A stretch of DNA of 64,000 nt from Pseudomonas sp. TH31 (GTDB taxonomy: Bacteria > Pseudomonadota > Gammaproteobacteria > Pseudomonadales > Pseudomonadaceae), in assembly GCF_016650815.1 (NCBI RefSeq), contig NZ_JAEKEZ010000038.1, positions 365,513 to 429,512 of the forward strand, written 5' to 3'. The notes below the pieces were generated by a model that was not told the DNA's origin, did no database searches, and saw only the letters and a list, made by a program, of their open reading frames with translations. Shown piece by piece: positions 37,030-45,871 of this stretch; position 1 is the first letter of the stretch; each line of letters starts with the position of its first letter. Position numbers and translations under genes: made by a program.

Positions 37030-37512
37030 TTATTCCTGAACCGCGTTCTCGACCTTGCTCGACGCCGACCAGATCCGATAACGAACCTCAACATCCTTGG
37101 GCACATAAAGCACAATCGGCAGCTTGCTGTTATAGCGCAACATAAACCCGTCACCGACCACCGGCACGAAGTCCTTCTTCGTCTTGCCATCGGGGCAGCC
37201 CATCATCGTGCTCATCGGGCCGATGACTTTTTCCAGCCGATAAAACGGATAACCCCAACCCTCAAGATTCTTCTCTTCAAGCATCCCGCCCAAGCGCTGT
37301 TGGTTGCAATCCACGGTTAGCGTCTTGCCGGCCAGAATCTCTACCCGAAAGCCATCTTCCTGAGTCTGAGATGCCAGATGAATGACCTGACGGGTAAAAC
37401 CGCTCTCGGCTTTGGGAAACGGCGCGACTTCTTCGAGTTTCGCCGCGTGCGCTGCGCACGACAGCCCGGCAACTATCAGCCCGACGGTATTGATTAAGGT
37501 CAATGAACCCAT
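37030..37512 (-). CDS. eco: Ecotin, periplasmic serine-protease inhibitor
   Basis: A 160-residue protein with a signal peptide (INTVGLIVAGLSCAAHA) and a mature part that follows ecotin throughout: KLEEVAPFPKAESGFTRQVI, TLTVDCNQQRLGG, LEGWGYPFYRLEKV, PMSTMMGCPDGK and MLRYNSKLPIVLYVPKDVEV. The reactive-site methionine is in STMM and the loop disulfide uses the two Cys. Ecotin inhibits trypsin-like and other host serine proteases. AAGGAGG precedes the ATG. The region 37513-37896 carries its promoter and that of the next gene. Confidence 0.95.
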   Translation of the reverse strand: MGSLTLINTVGLIVAGLSCAAHAAKLEEVAPFPKAESGFTRQVIHLASQTQEDGFRVEILAGKTLTVDCNQQRLGGMLEEKNLEGWGYPFYRLEKVIGPMSTMMGCPDGKTKKDFVPVVGDGFMLRYNSKLPIVLYVPKDVEVRYRIWSASSKVENAVQE

Positions 37513-37896
37513 GATGCCTCCTTGCGTGTGAGTGGGGTCAGCGGATACTGAAATGTCCAGGTCGCATTTTTACCGCCGTGCGCGGCTTATGCAAACCTGT
37601 CGCCCGATCTTTGCAAATTGCAGGGCTCAAACAGTCCTTTCTTGCACATTGCATGAGGCACTTTGCTGGCACTTTCGTTAAACCTTTGATTTACCGACGA
37701 GGTGCAGAGCGAAATCCCGGGCATGTTTTATGCTGTAGCTGGTCTTAAGCTGACCGAGCGCACTTATGAGTCAGCGTAGCTACGAGAGAACGGTCAGGTA
37801 GTGGAGTAGTCAGCCCCGCATGGATGACAAACGGGTTATTCCAACACCGACCACATGTATGTTGATTGGCTATCTCACATTAAGGAGAGGGTTGCC

Positions 37897-38166
37897 ATGT
37901 TTCTTTCTGCCCTGGAACTACGCAATATCATTGAAAGCAGTTTTTTACCGAAGCGCTGTCAATGCACGCTATCGCCTGACCTGTCGATGACCGTCAAGGT
38001 CTATGCCGACACACAAACCGATCAGCTCGATCTATTGGTGACCGGCATCAACGCCAGACGCTTGAATGGTTGTCGAGAAATCAACGACTTGATCGCCGAA
38101 CTTCGTTCGGACATGCAGCACAGGGCGGCCGTTCAGCCTCTGCATCTGGACCGCAAAGCGTTTTAA
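37897..38166 (+). CDS. DUF1652 family small protein
   Basis: An 89-residue pseudomonad-type protein (FLSALELRNIIESSFLPKRC, MTVKVYADTQTDQLDLLVTG). AAGGAGAGG lies eight bases before ATG 37897. A longer frame to 37855 is less likely. Function unknown. Confidence 0.8.
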   Translation: MFLSALELRNIIESSFLPKRCQCTLSPDLSMTVKVYADTQTDQLDLLVTGINARRLNGCREINDLIAELRSDMQHRAAVQPLHLDRKAF

Positions 38167-38558
38167 CCCGCGGTTTCAAGTTCTACCGAGACGCGCCGGG
38201 TCTGGAAAAACCCCAGGCCCAGCGCCAGTTCGACCCCGACCGCCAGCATAATGCCCGGCCCGGCATGGCCATTCAGCCATTCGACGAACCCCAGCGTCGC
38301 CAACCCCCAGCAGCCCACCGTGAAGCCTGTGCTCAGTGCATGGCGGCTGACGGACGGCGCCTCGTTGCGAACCAGATAAAACATCACCCCCAGCGCGGCG
38401 AACAACACCGCACAGCGCCGCGCGACAAATCCCGCCGCCGACGAATACTCAATGCTCCAGATCGCCAGCAGCCGATCCGGCAGCAAACCCCATATCAATG
38501 CCAGCAAGACACACAGCGCGGCGGTGAACGTCGACAACGTACGAAACGATAACTGCAT
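38163..38558 (-). CDS. Small four-helix membrane protein
   Basis: A 131-residue protein with four hydrophobic segments (TFTAALCVLLALIWGLLP, CAVLFAALGVMFYLV, TGFTVGCWGLATLGFV, GIMLAVGVELALGLGFF). AAGGA precedes ATG 38558. The 3' end overlaps the DUF1652 gene's stop by four bases on the opposite strand. Not recognised. Confidence 0.7.
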   Translation of the reverse strand: MQLSFRTLSTFTAALCVLLALIWGLLPDRLLAIWSIEYSSAAGFVARRCAVLFAALGVMFYLVRNEAPSVSRHALSTGFTVGCWGLATLGFVEWLNGHAGPGIMLAVGVELALGLGFFQTRRVSVELETAG

Positions 38559-38649
38559 GGCGAATCCTTGCGGCAGTGAGGGAGGCGACCAAAGCATAGC
38601 GCCAGAACCCTCACAGGCAAACCGCAACGTGCCGAATCAGAGCCTTCTG

Positions 38650-38919
38650 TCAGTTTTGGAAACTGCAGGCGTCAGACAATTTCTTGTAGGTGATTTCTTC
38701 AGGCTTGCCGGAGGCACTATCGATGTACTTCATATCAGCCTTGATGACTTTGCAGTCCGACGTCGAGGGCTCCGTCATGGCAATGACCTTGCCCACATGC
38801 AGCGGCATGCCGTAGCGATAAGGCACGGCTTGAGTCGAGGACGTATCGGCGGCCTGGGCCAGACCGGCGAATGCGGAGCAGGCGAGGGCGGTGGTCATCA
38901 GCAAAGTGCGCATGTTCAT
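38650..38919 (-). CDS. DUF2790 secreted small protein
   Basis: An 89-residue protein with signal peptide (RTLLMTTALACSAFAGLAQA) and the DUF2790 pattern YRYGMPLHVGKVIAMTEPS and CKVIKADMKYIDSASG. GGAGA lies before ATG 38919. Family known mainly from pseudomonads; function unknown. The gap 38920-39285 shows only promoter-like sequence. Confidence 0.8.
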   Translation of the reverse strand: MNMRTLLMTTALACSAFAGLAQAADTSSTQAVPYRYGMPLHVGKVIAMTEPSTSDCKVIKADMKYIDSASGKPEEITYKKLSDACSFQN

Positions 38920-39285
38920 GGGAAATCTCCAGTGCAGATGGAAAATCAGCCCGACGTGAAACACGACGAACCTGCCGCACTGGGCATCAGAAAGAGTCTG
39001 AGGGCGTGCGGTCCAGTACAGGGTTGGACCGCGGGGTTAAGCGATGGTTAACACGGTGGAGTGCCACCTGTCGTGAGGGGGTTTCTGACAGAGGTTTCAT
39101 GTGGGGGGAGAAAATTCGCTCTGCGGACTTCCATGTCTTCGTAGTGCGTTGCAAAGGCGGCTGGGTGCAGGATGCCTTCGGGTGAGCCGAGTTGACGGTA
39201 TCGGTTGACCAAGCCTGTACACAGTTAGCCTGCCGTCGCTTGGTCACGGTGTTGGCGGTAATTTACTAATCCTCGTGTGATCACG

Positions 39286-39570
39286 ATGCCAACGCTAAAT
39301 GCCTTTCTCGATCGCTATCGCTCAACCAGAAGCAGCGTTACCGAATCAAACCCAATGGTCATCGACACCGAGGCCAATCCCAAAGACATTCTCGAAACCG
39401 CTCTAAAGTGGACCCGTGCCGGCAGCAATTTGCTGGAAACGCTTTATTGCCACTGCTTCAAGGACGGCGATGTTCAGGACATTCCGCACATTACCCATGC
39501 GCTGTGTATGTTGATGCAGGATGGGTGTGTTGCTCGGCAGCGGATGTTGGGGCGGAAGGCGCCGGTCTGA
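39286..39570 (+). CDS. Small hypothetical protein
   Basis: A 94-residue protein beginning MPTLNAFLDRYRS. The second half is helical and has four Cys (LLETLYCHCFKDGDV, CMLMQDGCVARQRM). An in-frame GTG at 39277 is another possible start. No family recognised. It abuts the 3' end of the paralogue array across 110 bp, in which no clear terminator is seen. Confidence 0.5.
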   Translation: MPTLNAFLDRYRSTRSSVTESNPMVIDTEANPKDILETALKWTRAGSNLLETLYCHCFKDGDVQDIPHITHALCMLMQDGCVARQRMLGRKAPV

Positions 39571-39680
39571 CGCTACATGGTAAGGAAGGGAGGCAGTCTT
39601 TATAGCTGCTTCCTACTCCATAGCAACTGCTGACTTGTAGGGTTGTTCGCGTTCTGGTCAGAAGATACATAAACCAGCCT

Positions 39681-40664
39681 TCAGCGACTTAGCTTGTCAG
39701 GAAAAAATGACAGTGGTGCGTGAGTCGCCTTCCAGGTTTTTGCGAATTCTTTAGCCTCTGCTATTTGTTCAGGCGTCATCGTGTCGGAAATTTTTTGAAG
39801 TTTTCTTTCTGCCAAGTCCAGAATCCCACCACCACCGTCCAGTTCTCTTAGCGAATATATAAGCGCGTAACCTTTAATAATGTCGAATGGGAAACCGTAT
39901 GTATCCGGTTGATGGGCAAGGTCTGACCCATAACCGTAAACGGTGGACGCATAGCCCGCCAAAGCTGCTTGTTCATTCCAATGCCGAAAGCCTTCGATAT
40001 CGCCCTTTTCAAATAGGATAGCGGCATATTCCATCATAGATTTTGGATAACCGCTTTCGGCGGATGCCTTAAAGCATTTCTCTATAGCTTTAGCACGCCT
40101 CCATGGTAGGAAAAAGCCTTCACCTTCCTGATAACCTATCCCCATCCAATATTGAGCCAGTGCGTTACCCGCTACGGCTGATTTTTCAAGCCATTCTTCG
40201 TCAAAAGTAAGCTCGTACATGACATACATGGCCTCTGCGTCACCCTGGATCGCTTTCGGCATGGCCATATGTTTAGCTTGGTTTAACCATTCAATGGGTG
40301 GTTTTTGATCGGGAGGGCAGTCGTTTGAAAACGTGCAAAAATCCTTTTTACTGCGCCCTAACTGGATCATTGCATATAGATCACCCTGAGCCGCCGACGC
40401 TTCGTACCATTTTCGCGCCTCAGGATTCATATAATGTTTTTTCCTCCTGAGCGATTCGCCGAGATAATACTGAGCTTCATGATCTCCGGCTTCTGCAGCA
40501 ATCCTGAGGAATGGGGCCGCTGAAATGGCTTTATATTGATTGTAGAGGATTATTCCTCTGGTCTTTGCTGCTTCTTGTTCTGTAGTGAGTTCGGCGAAGG
40601 CAGTATTTGCAAGCGCTGCAAACAGCAATGCACAAGCCGTTATTGCATTTTTAATTGAAATCAA
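39681..40664 (-). CDS. Sel1-like exported protein, paralogue 10 (putative immunity)
   Basis: Last gene of the array, 327 residues. The start is TTG at 40664, overlapping the previous stop as TTGA; this gives a signal peptide (ISIKNAITACALLFAALANTAFA) ending right before the family start ELTTEQ. Helical Sel1-type repeats follow (AGDHEAQYYLGESLRRKK, AAQGDLYAMIQLGRSK). The CX5CP pair is CTFSNDCP. Late motifs are RELDGGGG and HAPLSFFPDKLSR. N-terminal DNA is nearly identical to paralogues 9 and 8 while the C-terminal half differs. Periplasmic immunity is inferred from position. Confidence 0.85.
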   Translation of the reverse strand: MISIKNAITACALLFAALANTAFAELTTEQEAAKTRGIILYNQYKAISAAPFLRIAAEAGDHEAQYYLGESLRRKKHYMNPEARKWYEASAAQGDLYAMIQLGRSKKDFCTFSNDCPPDQKPPIEWLNQAKHMAMPKAIQGDAEAMYVMYELTFDEEWLEKSAVAGNALAQYWMGIGYQEGEGFFLPWRRAKAIEKCFKASAESGYPKSMMEYAAILFEKGDIEGFRHWNEQAALAGYASTVYGYGSDLAHQPDTYGFPFDIIKGYALIYSLRELDGGGGILDLAERKLQKISDTMTPEQIAEAKEFAKTWKATHAPLSFFPDKLSR

Positions 40665-41644
40665 TGGCTCAGTTTTTCCGGGAAGAACGACAGAGGTGGA
40701 TGTGTTTCTTTCCAAGATTCGGCGACTTTCTTCGCTTCGGCAATCTGTTCAGAAGTTATTTTTGAAGAGATTTTTTGCAGTTGGTCTTTTACATCAGCCT
40801 GCATGCCTCCGCCACCATCCAATTCTTTCAGCATGTAGATTAATGCGTAGCCTTTTACAGCGTCGAGAGGATATCCATATAAGTCTGGTTCGTGAGCCAA
40901 GTCCGAACCGTATTCAAATATTGTAGAAACATAACCGGTAAGGGCGGATTTTTCGTTCCATTTGCGGTAGCCGTCCATGTCATTTTTTTCGCCGAGAAAT
41001 ATTGCATACTCCCTCATTCCTTTTGGATATCCTCCCTCCGCAGATGCTTTAAACCACTTTTCAATAGACTCTTGACGCTGCCACGGCAGGAAAAAACCTT
41101 CCCCTTGTTTTTCCGTTATGCCCATCCAGTATTGTGCTATTGGATGCCCAGCATCAGCCGCTCTTTTCAGCCAATTTTTATCTACAGTCAATTCGTACAT
41201 TATATACATTGACTCTGCGTCACCATTTTCCGCTTTTGGCTTGGCAATGTTTTGCGCTTGTTTTAACCACTCAATAGGTTGTTTTTGATCAGAGGGGCAG
41301 TCGTTAGAAATTTGACAGAGATCCTTTTCACTCCGCCCAAGCTGAATCATGGCATATAAATCACCTTGAGCAGCTGACGCCTCGTACCATTTACGTGCTT
41401 CAGGATTCATGTAGTGGTTTTTCCTCCTGAGCGATTCGCCTAGATAATACTGAGCTTCATGATCTCCGGCTTCTGCAGCAATACTGAGGAATGGGGTCGC
41501 TGAAATGGCTTTATATTGGTTGTAGAGGATTATTCCTCTGGTCTTTGCTGATTCTTGTGTTGTAGTAAGTTCGGCGAAGGCAGTATTTGCAAGCGCTGCA
41601 AACAGCAATGCACAAGCCGTTATTGCATTTTTAATTGAAATCAA
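40661..41644 (-). CDS. Sel1-like exported protein, paralogue 9 (putative immunity)
   Basis: 327 residues, starting at TTG 41644 in a TTGA overlap with paralogue 8; the gene starts repeat at exactly 980 bp here. Signal peptide and first ~40 mature residues nearly equal paralogue 10. The block with CQISNDCP and SDQKQPIEWL is identical in DNA to paralogue 8. Together these read as patchwork gene conversion. Later repeats diverge (YRKWNEKSALTGYVSTIF). Ends HPPLSFFPEKLSH. Confidence 0.85.
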   Translation of the reverse strand: MISIKNAITACALLFAALANTAFAELTTTQESAKTRGIILYNQYKAISATPFLSIAAEAGDHEAQYYLGESLRRKNHYMNPEARKWYEASAAQGDLYAMIQLGRSEKDLCQISNDCPSDQKQPIEWLKQAQNIAKPKAENGDAESMYIMYELTVDKNWLKRAADAGHPIAQYWMGITEKQGEGFFLPWQRQESIEKWFKASAEGGYPKGMREYAIFLGEKNDMDGYRKWNEKSALTGYVSTIFEYGSDLAHEPDLYGYPLDAVKGYALIYMLKELDGGGGMQADVKDQLQKISSKITSEQIAEAKKVAESWKETHPPLSFFPEKLSH

Positions 41645-42624
41645 TGGCTCAGTTTTTCCGGGAAGAACGAAAGAGGTGGATGCGTAAGCTTCCATTTTTT
41701 CGCAAACTCATTCGCTTTTGAAATTTGCTCAGGCGTCATTTTTTCTTCTATCTCCGGCAGCTTAACTTCAAGGTAATCCCGAGCGCTGCCGCCACCATCA
41801 AGCTCCTTCAGAAGCGACACCAATCCGTAACCTTTTACCAAATCCAAAGGGTAACCGACCTTATCGGGAGTATGAGTCAAATAGGCGCCGTAGGTGCTTA
41901 CAGCATTCTGGTCACCAGTTTTTGCTGCCTCCTCCAGCCAATGACGAACTCCCTCCATGTCACCTTCTTTATACAAGACCGCAACGTAAGCCATCATCGC
42001 TTTAGGGTAGCCACCCTCAGAAGAGGCTTTTAACCACTTGGTGATAGATTCTGAGCGTTTCCAGGGCAGCAAGAATACCCCGTTGCCTTCCTGCTCTCCG
42101 ATTGCCATCCAGTATTGTGCGACAGCGTCGCCTGCATTTGCAGATTTTTCTAACCAGCCTTGGTCAATCGTAAGTTGATACATGATAAACATGGCTTCGG
42201 CATCGCCTTGCTCGGCTTTAGGCTTAGCTAAATGTTGTGCTTGGTTCAACCACTCAATAGGTTGTTTTTGATCAGAGGGGCAGTCGTTAGAAATTTGACA
42301 GAGATCCTTTTCACTCCGCCCAAGCTGAATCATGGCATATAAATCACCTTGAGCAGCTGACGCCTCGTACCATTTACGTGCTTCAGGATTCATGTAGTGG
42401 TTTTTCCTCCTGAGCGATTCGCCTAGATAATACTGAGCTTCATGATCTCCGGCTTCTGCAGCAATACTGAGGAATGGGGTCGCGGAAGTCGCTTTATATT
42501 GATTGTAGAGGGTTACTCCTCTTGTTTTTGCTGCTTCTTGTTCTGTAGTGAGTTCGGCGTACGCATCGTTTATTACTGCGATATAAAGCAGCGCTCTAAT
42601 TAGTGTTTTTCGGATTGAAGTCAA
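41641..42624 (-). CDS. Sel1-like exported protein, paralogue 8 (putative immunity)
   Basis: 327 residues, starting at TTG 42624 in a TTGA overlap with the stop of paralogue 7. The signal peptide (TLIRALLYIAVINDAYA) differs from paralogues 9 and 10, but the CQISNDCP block is shared with paralogue 9. The middle repeats (WLKASSEGGYPKAMMAYVAV) and tail differ. It carries KELDGGGS and HPPLSFFPEKLSH. Confidence 0.85.
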   Translation of the reverse strand: MTSIRKTLIRALLYIAVINDAYAELTTEQEAAKTRGVTLYNQYKATSATPFLSIAAEAGDHEAQYYLGESLRRKNHYMNPEARKWYEASAAQGDLYAMIQLGRSEKDLCQISNDCPSDQKQPIEWLNQAQHLAKPKAEQGDAEAMFIMYQLTIDQGWLEKSANAGDAVAQYWMAIGEQEGNGVFLLPWKRSESITKWLKASSEGGYPKAMMAYVAVLYKEGDMEGVRHWLEEAAKTGDQNAVSTYGAYLTHTPDKVGYPLDLVKGYGLVSLLKELDGGGSARDYLEVKLPEIEEKMTPEQISKANEFAKKWKLTHPPLSFFPEKLSH

Positions 42625-43601
42625 CGGCTTAGTTTTTCCGGAAAAAATGATAAAGGTGGGTGTGTAGCTTTCCATTTTTTCGCAAATTCAGTCGCTTCTG
42701 AAATTTGTTCAGGCTTCATCTTCGAGGCAATCTCTGGAAGAGTTTCATTTACGTAAACCTGAACGTCACCCCCTCCGTCAAGGTCTTTGAGTAGCGAAGT
42801 CAGCGCATAGCCTTTGACTAAATCTAATGGAAAATCGTAAAGCGAAGGAGAATGTGCCAAGTAGGCGCCGTAACTGCTGATGCCTGACTGATATCCAGCG
42901 TTAGCAGCTTCGGAAATCCAATGACGAGCTACCGCCAAATCGCCTTTGTCCTCAAATATAAACGCTGCATATTCCATCATCGCAGGAGGGTAACCTCCTT
43001 CTGCGGATAGTTTTAGCCAATTTCCAACTGCTTCATTCCGTTTCCACGGTAAGAAAAAACCGTCTCCTTGTCGAGTTCCGGTTGCCATCCAGTACTGAGC
43101 CAATGCGTATCCTGAGTTTGCAGATTTTTCTAACCATTCCTGTTTAAGTGTGAGTTCGTACATCAAATACATGGCTTCTGGGTTGCCGTGTTCTGCAGCG
43201 GGTGCAGTTAAATCAAGCGCGCTCTTCAACCATTGTGCTGGTGTGTTTTTGCTTTTTGGGCAGTTGTCCATCGCGGTGCACAGATCATTGCCACTTCGTC
43301 CGAGTTGTATCATCGCGTAAATGTTATTCTGGTTCGCGGCAGCTTCGTACCACTTCTGCGCGTCCTCGGTCATATATCTTTTGTTTTTACGAATTGCTTC
43401 CCCTAAATAATATTGAGACTCCTTATCATCTGCGTTCGCCGCAATTTGTAGAAAAGGAGTAGCAGAAATAGCTTTGTATTGATTGTAGAGTTCTAATCCT
43501 TTTATCTTAGCTTCTTTTTGTTGTTGGGTAAGCTGAGCTTCTACGGTCGCTGAAAATATCAGGGCTAGAAACCCGCACATCATAAAATTTATTAATTGCA
43601 T
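42621..43601 (-). CDS. Sel1-like exported protein, paralogue 7 (putative immunity)
   Basis: 326 residues from ATG 43601, with signal peptide LINFMMCGFLALIFSATVEA. It is more diverged in DNA than paralogues 8-10. The Cys pair is CTAMDNCP; other motifs are KDLDGGGD and HPPLSFFPEKLSR. A 154-bp gap separates it from paralogue 6; a perfect TATAAT on the minus strand at 43693-43698 may be part of an internal promoter for paralogues 7-10. Confidence 0.85.
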   Translation of the reverse strand: MQLINFMMCGFLALIFSATVEAQLTQQQKEAKIKGLELYNQYKAISATPFLQIAANADDKESQYYLGEAIRKNKRYMTEDAQKWYEAAANQNNIYAMIQLGRSGNDLCTAMDNCPKSKNTPAQWLKSALDLTAPAAEHGNPEAMYLMYELTLKQEWLEKSANSGYALAQYWMATGTRQGDGFFLPWKRNEAVGNWLKLSAEGGYPPAMMEYAAFIFEDKGDLAVARHWISEAANAGYQSGISSYGAYLAHSPSLYDFPLDLVKGYALTSLLKDLDGGGDVQVYVNETLPEIASKMKPEQISEATEFAKKWKATHPPLSFFPEKLSR

Positions 43602-43755
43602 TAGCTGCTCAGCATCTTCGGTCGGAAACCGAGGGAAGGCAGAGATTGTCACCAACCTTCCACTACTCGGTTTGATAAAGTCACTAGCGTCAATTATATT
43701 GAACTAGTTAGTGACGTGGCTTTATTAAGTGTCTAGAGATGAGTAAATTGCTCGC

Positions 43756-44724
43756 TCAATAACCAAGTTTGTCCGGATAAAATGAAAGTGGCGGATGAGA
43801 GTCTTTCCATTTTTTCGCAAATTCCGTAGCTTCGTCAATTTGTTCGGCGGTCATTTTTGCCGCTATTTTAGGTAACTTGTCATTGACGTTAGCGTCCATG
43901 CCGCCCCCGCCGTCCAACTCTTTCAGTAGGTAAATCAAAGCGTAGCCTTTTACTACATCGTATGGAAAACCATAGGTATCAGGTTCGTGGGCAAGATCTG
44001 ACCCATACCCATATACAGTAGTTGCATAACTAATTAGCGCGGCTTGTTCGTTCCAATGACGGAATCCTTCTACGTCACCTTTTTCAAAAAGGATAGCGGC
44101 GTACTCCATCATGCCTTTGGGATTTCCCCCTTCGGCAGATGCTCTTGCCCAGTGTTCAACGGCTTCTGTGCGTTTCCAAGGCAGTAGAAATGAACCTTCA
44201 CCTTCCTTATATCGGGTCGCCAATAGCCACTGGCCAAGTGCGTAGCCAGAGGCAGCGGACTTCTCAAGCCATTCAAATTCAGAGGTCGCTAGATACACAA
44301 CGTATGCTGCTTCCGCATCACCTTTGCTCGCTTTCGATGCTGCTAGTTCTCTAGCTTGTGTCAGCCATTCCTCGCGCGTTTTTTTACCAAGAGGGCAATT
44401 GTTCATCGTTGCACATAGGTCGTTCGCTGCTCGAGCAAGTCTGAGCATTGCGTAGAGATTACCTTGGGAGCCAGCAGCTTCAAGCCATTTTTCAGCTTCA
44501 GGTGTGATGTATTGGCTTTTCTGACGAAGCTCTTCGGCTAGATAGAATTGCGCCTCAGCATCGCCTGCTTCAGCGGCGATACGTAACGCTGATTCGGAGG
44601 GCTTGTATTGATTAAAAAGCATAACCCCACGATTTTTGGCCGTTTGCTCAAAAGCTGTAAGATTTGCCCAAACAGCAGATGAGAAGCTCAGTGCTACCAA
44701 AGCCAATACTCGAAGGCCTGTCAT
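43756..44724 (-). CDS. Sel1-like exported protein, paralogue 6 (putative immunity)
   Basis: 322 residues from ATG 44724 (an in-frame TTG precedes it). Signal peptide to SAVWA|NLTAFE. The first repeat is shorter than in paralogues 7-10 (KPSESALRIAAEAGDAEAQF). The Cys pair is CATMNNCP; other motifs are KELDGGGG and HPPLSFYPDKLGY. A 99-bp gap follows the stop of paralogue 5. Confidence 0.85.
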   Translation of the reverse strand: MTGLRVLALVALSFSSAVWANLTAFEQTAKNRGVMLFNQYKPSESALRIAAEAGDAEAQFYLAEELRQKSQYITPEAEKWLEAAGSQGNLYAMLRLARAANDLCATMNNCPLGKKTREEWLTQARELAASKASKGDAEAAYVVYLATSEFEWLEKSAASGYALGQWLLATRYKEGEGSFLLPWKRTEAVEHWARASAEGGNPKGMMEYAAILFEKGDVEGFRHWNEQAALISYATTVYGYGSDLAHEPDTYGFPYDVVKGYALIYLLKELDGGGGMDANVNDKLPKIAAKMTAEQIDEATEFAKKWKDSHPPLSFYPDKLGY

Positions 44725-44826
44725 CAATATTTGGTACTCACCGTCTCGATACGCGATTGCAATAACATAAGTTGAAAAACCCGTCCGGATAGTCTCTTCG
44801 AGATTCTGCAGATAACGATCATATAT

Positions 44827-45815
44827 TTAGAGTCCGAGCTTGTCAGGAAAAAACGATAGTGGAGGATGGGTGGCTTTCCATTGTTGGGCAAATTTTTTGG
44901 CTTCTTCGATTTGCTCAGCGCTCATTTTTGCTGCTATTTCAGGGAGAACTTCGTCCACATAAGGTTTGATGTTCCCTCCACCATCAAGCTCGGTCAAAAG
45001 AGATGTCAGCGCATATCCCTTAATCAAATCTAGCGGGAAATCGTAAAGTGACGGTGCGTGCGCTAAATAGGCACCGTAGCTGCTCACACCTGACTCATAT
45101 CCTGATTTTGCTGCTTCCTCAATCCAGTGACGTGCAACGCTGAGATCTCCTCCGTTTTCATAAAGATATGCTGAGTATTCGAGCATTCCTTTTGGAAAAC
45201 CACTCTCAGCGGAAGCTTTCAACCAACGTCCGACGGCCTCTTGGCGCTGCCATGGTAAAAAAAATTTCTCTCCTTCCTTGTAACGGTTTGCCAGTAGCCA
45301 CTGAGCTTGTGCGTAGCCAGCGTCGGCAGATTTTTCAAGCCAAACTAATTTCGTCGTCGCGAGATACATGATGTACATGGCTTCACCGTCGCCGGCGTTC
45401 GCTTTAGGTTCAGCTGTTTTCCATAAATACTCTAGCCATTCGCCTGGTTTCTTTGAACCTTTTGGGCAATTGTATATTGTACTGCAATGATCGTTTTTTG
45501 ATGTTGCAAGTTGAAATATTGCGTAGTAATCACCTTGCGCCGCCGCTGCCTCATACCATTTTTGTGCATCTGCGGTGATGTGTTTTTTTGTTGGCGTAGC
45601 TCTTCTGCTAAGTAAAACTGAGCTTCTCTATCACCAGCTTCAGCCGCAATGCTGAGCGCAGGTGTCGCGACTTTGTATTGGTTGTAACGCTCCAGCCCCA
45701 AGCTTTTGGCTTGCTGCTGTAGAGGCGTTAGATTCGCAAAGGCATAGCAATTGATCATGATTAAAAAAGAAGCTGCTATTGCAGTATTTATCTTTACCGT
45801 ATTTATGGGGCGCAT
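44827..45815 (-). CDS. Sel1-like exported protein, paralogue 5 (one-base frameshift)
   Basis: About 329 residues from ATG 45815 after repair. The signal peptide is KINTAIAASFLIMINCYAFA. The frame breaks in a run of seven T at 45583-45589 (plus strand); one extra base restores QQKKHITADAQKWYEAAA. The Cys pair is CSTIYNCP in the restored frame; later motifs are TELDGGGN and HPPLSFFPDKLGL. Because a poly-A/T slip is the only defect, I treat it as a sequencing error rather than a dead gene. Confidence 0.78.
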
Positions 45816-45871
45816 CAACAGGCGCAATTGAGTGCTTGGATGCGCCTTTGAACCGGATTTCGAGCTCAACG

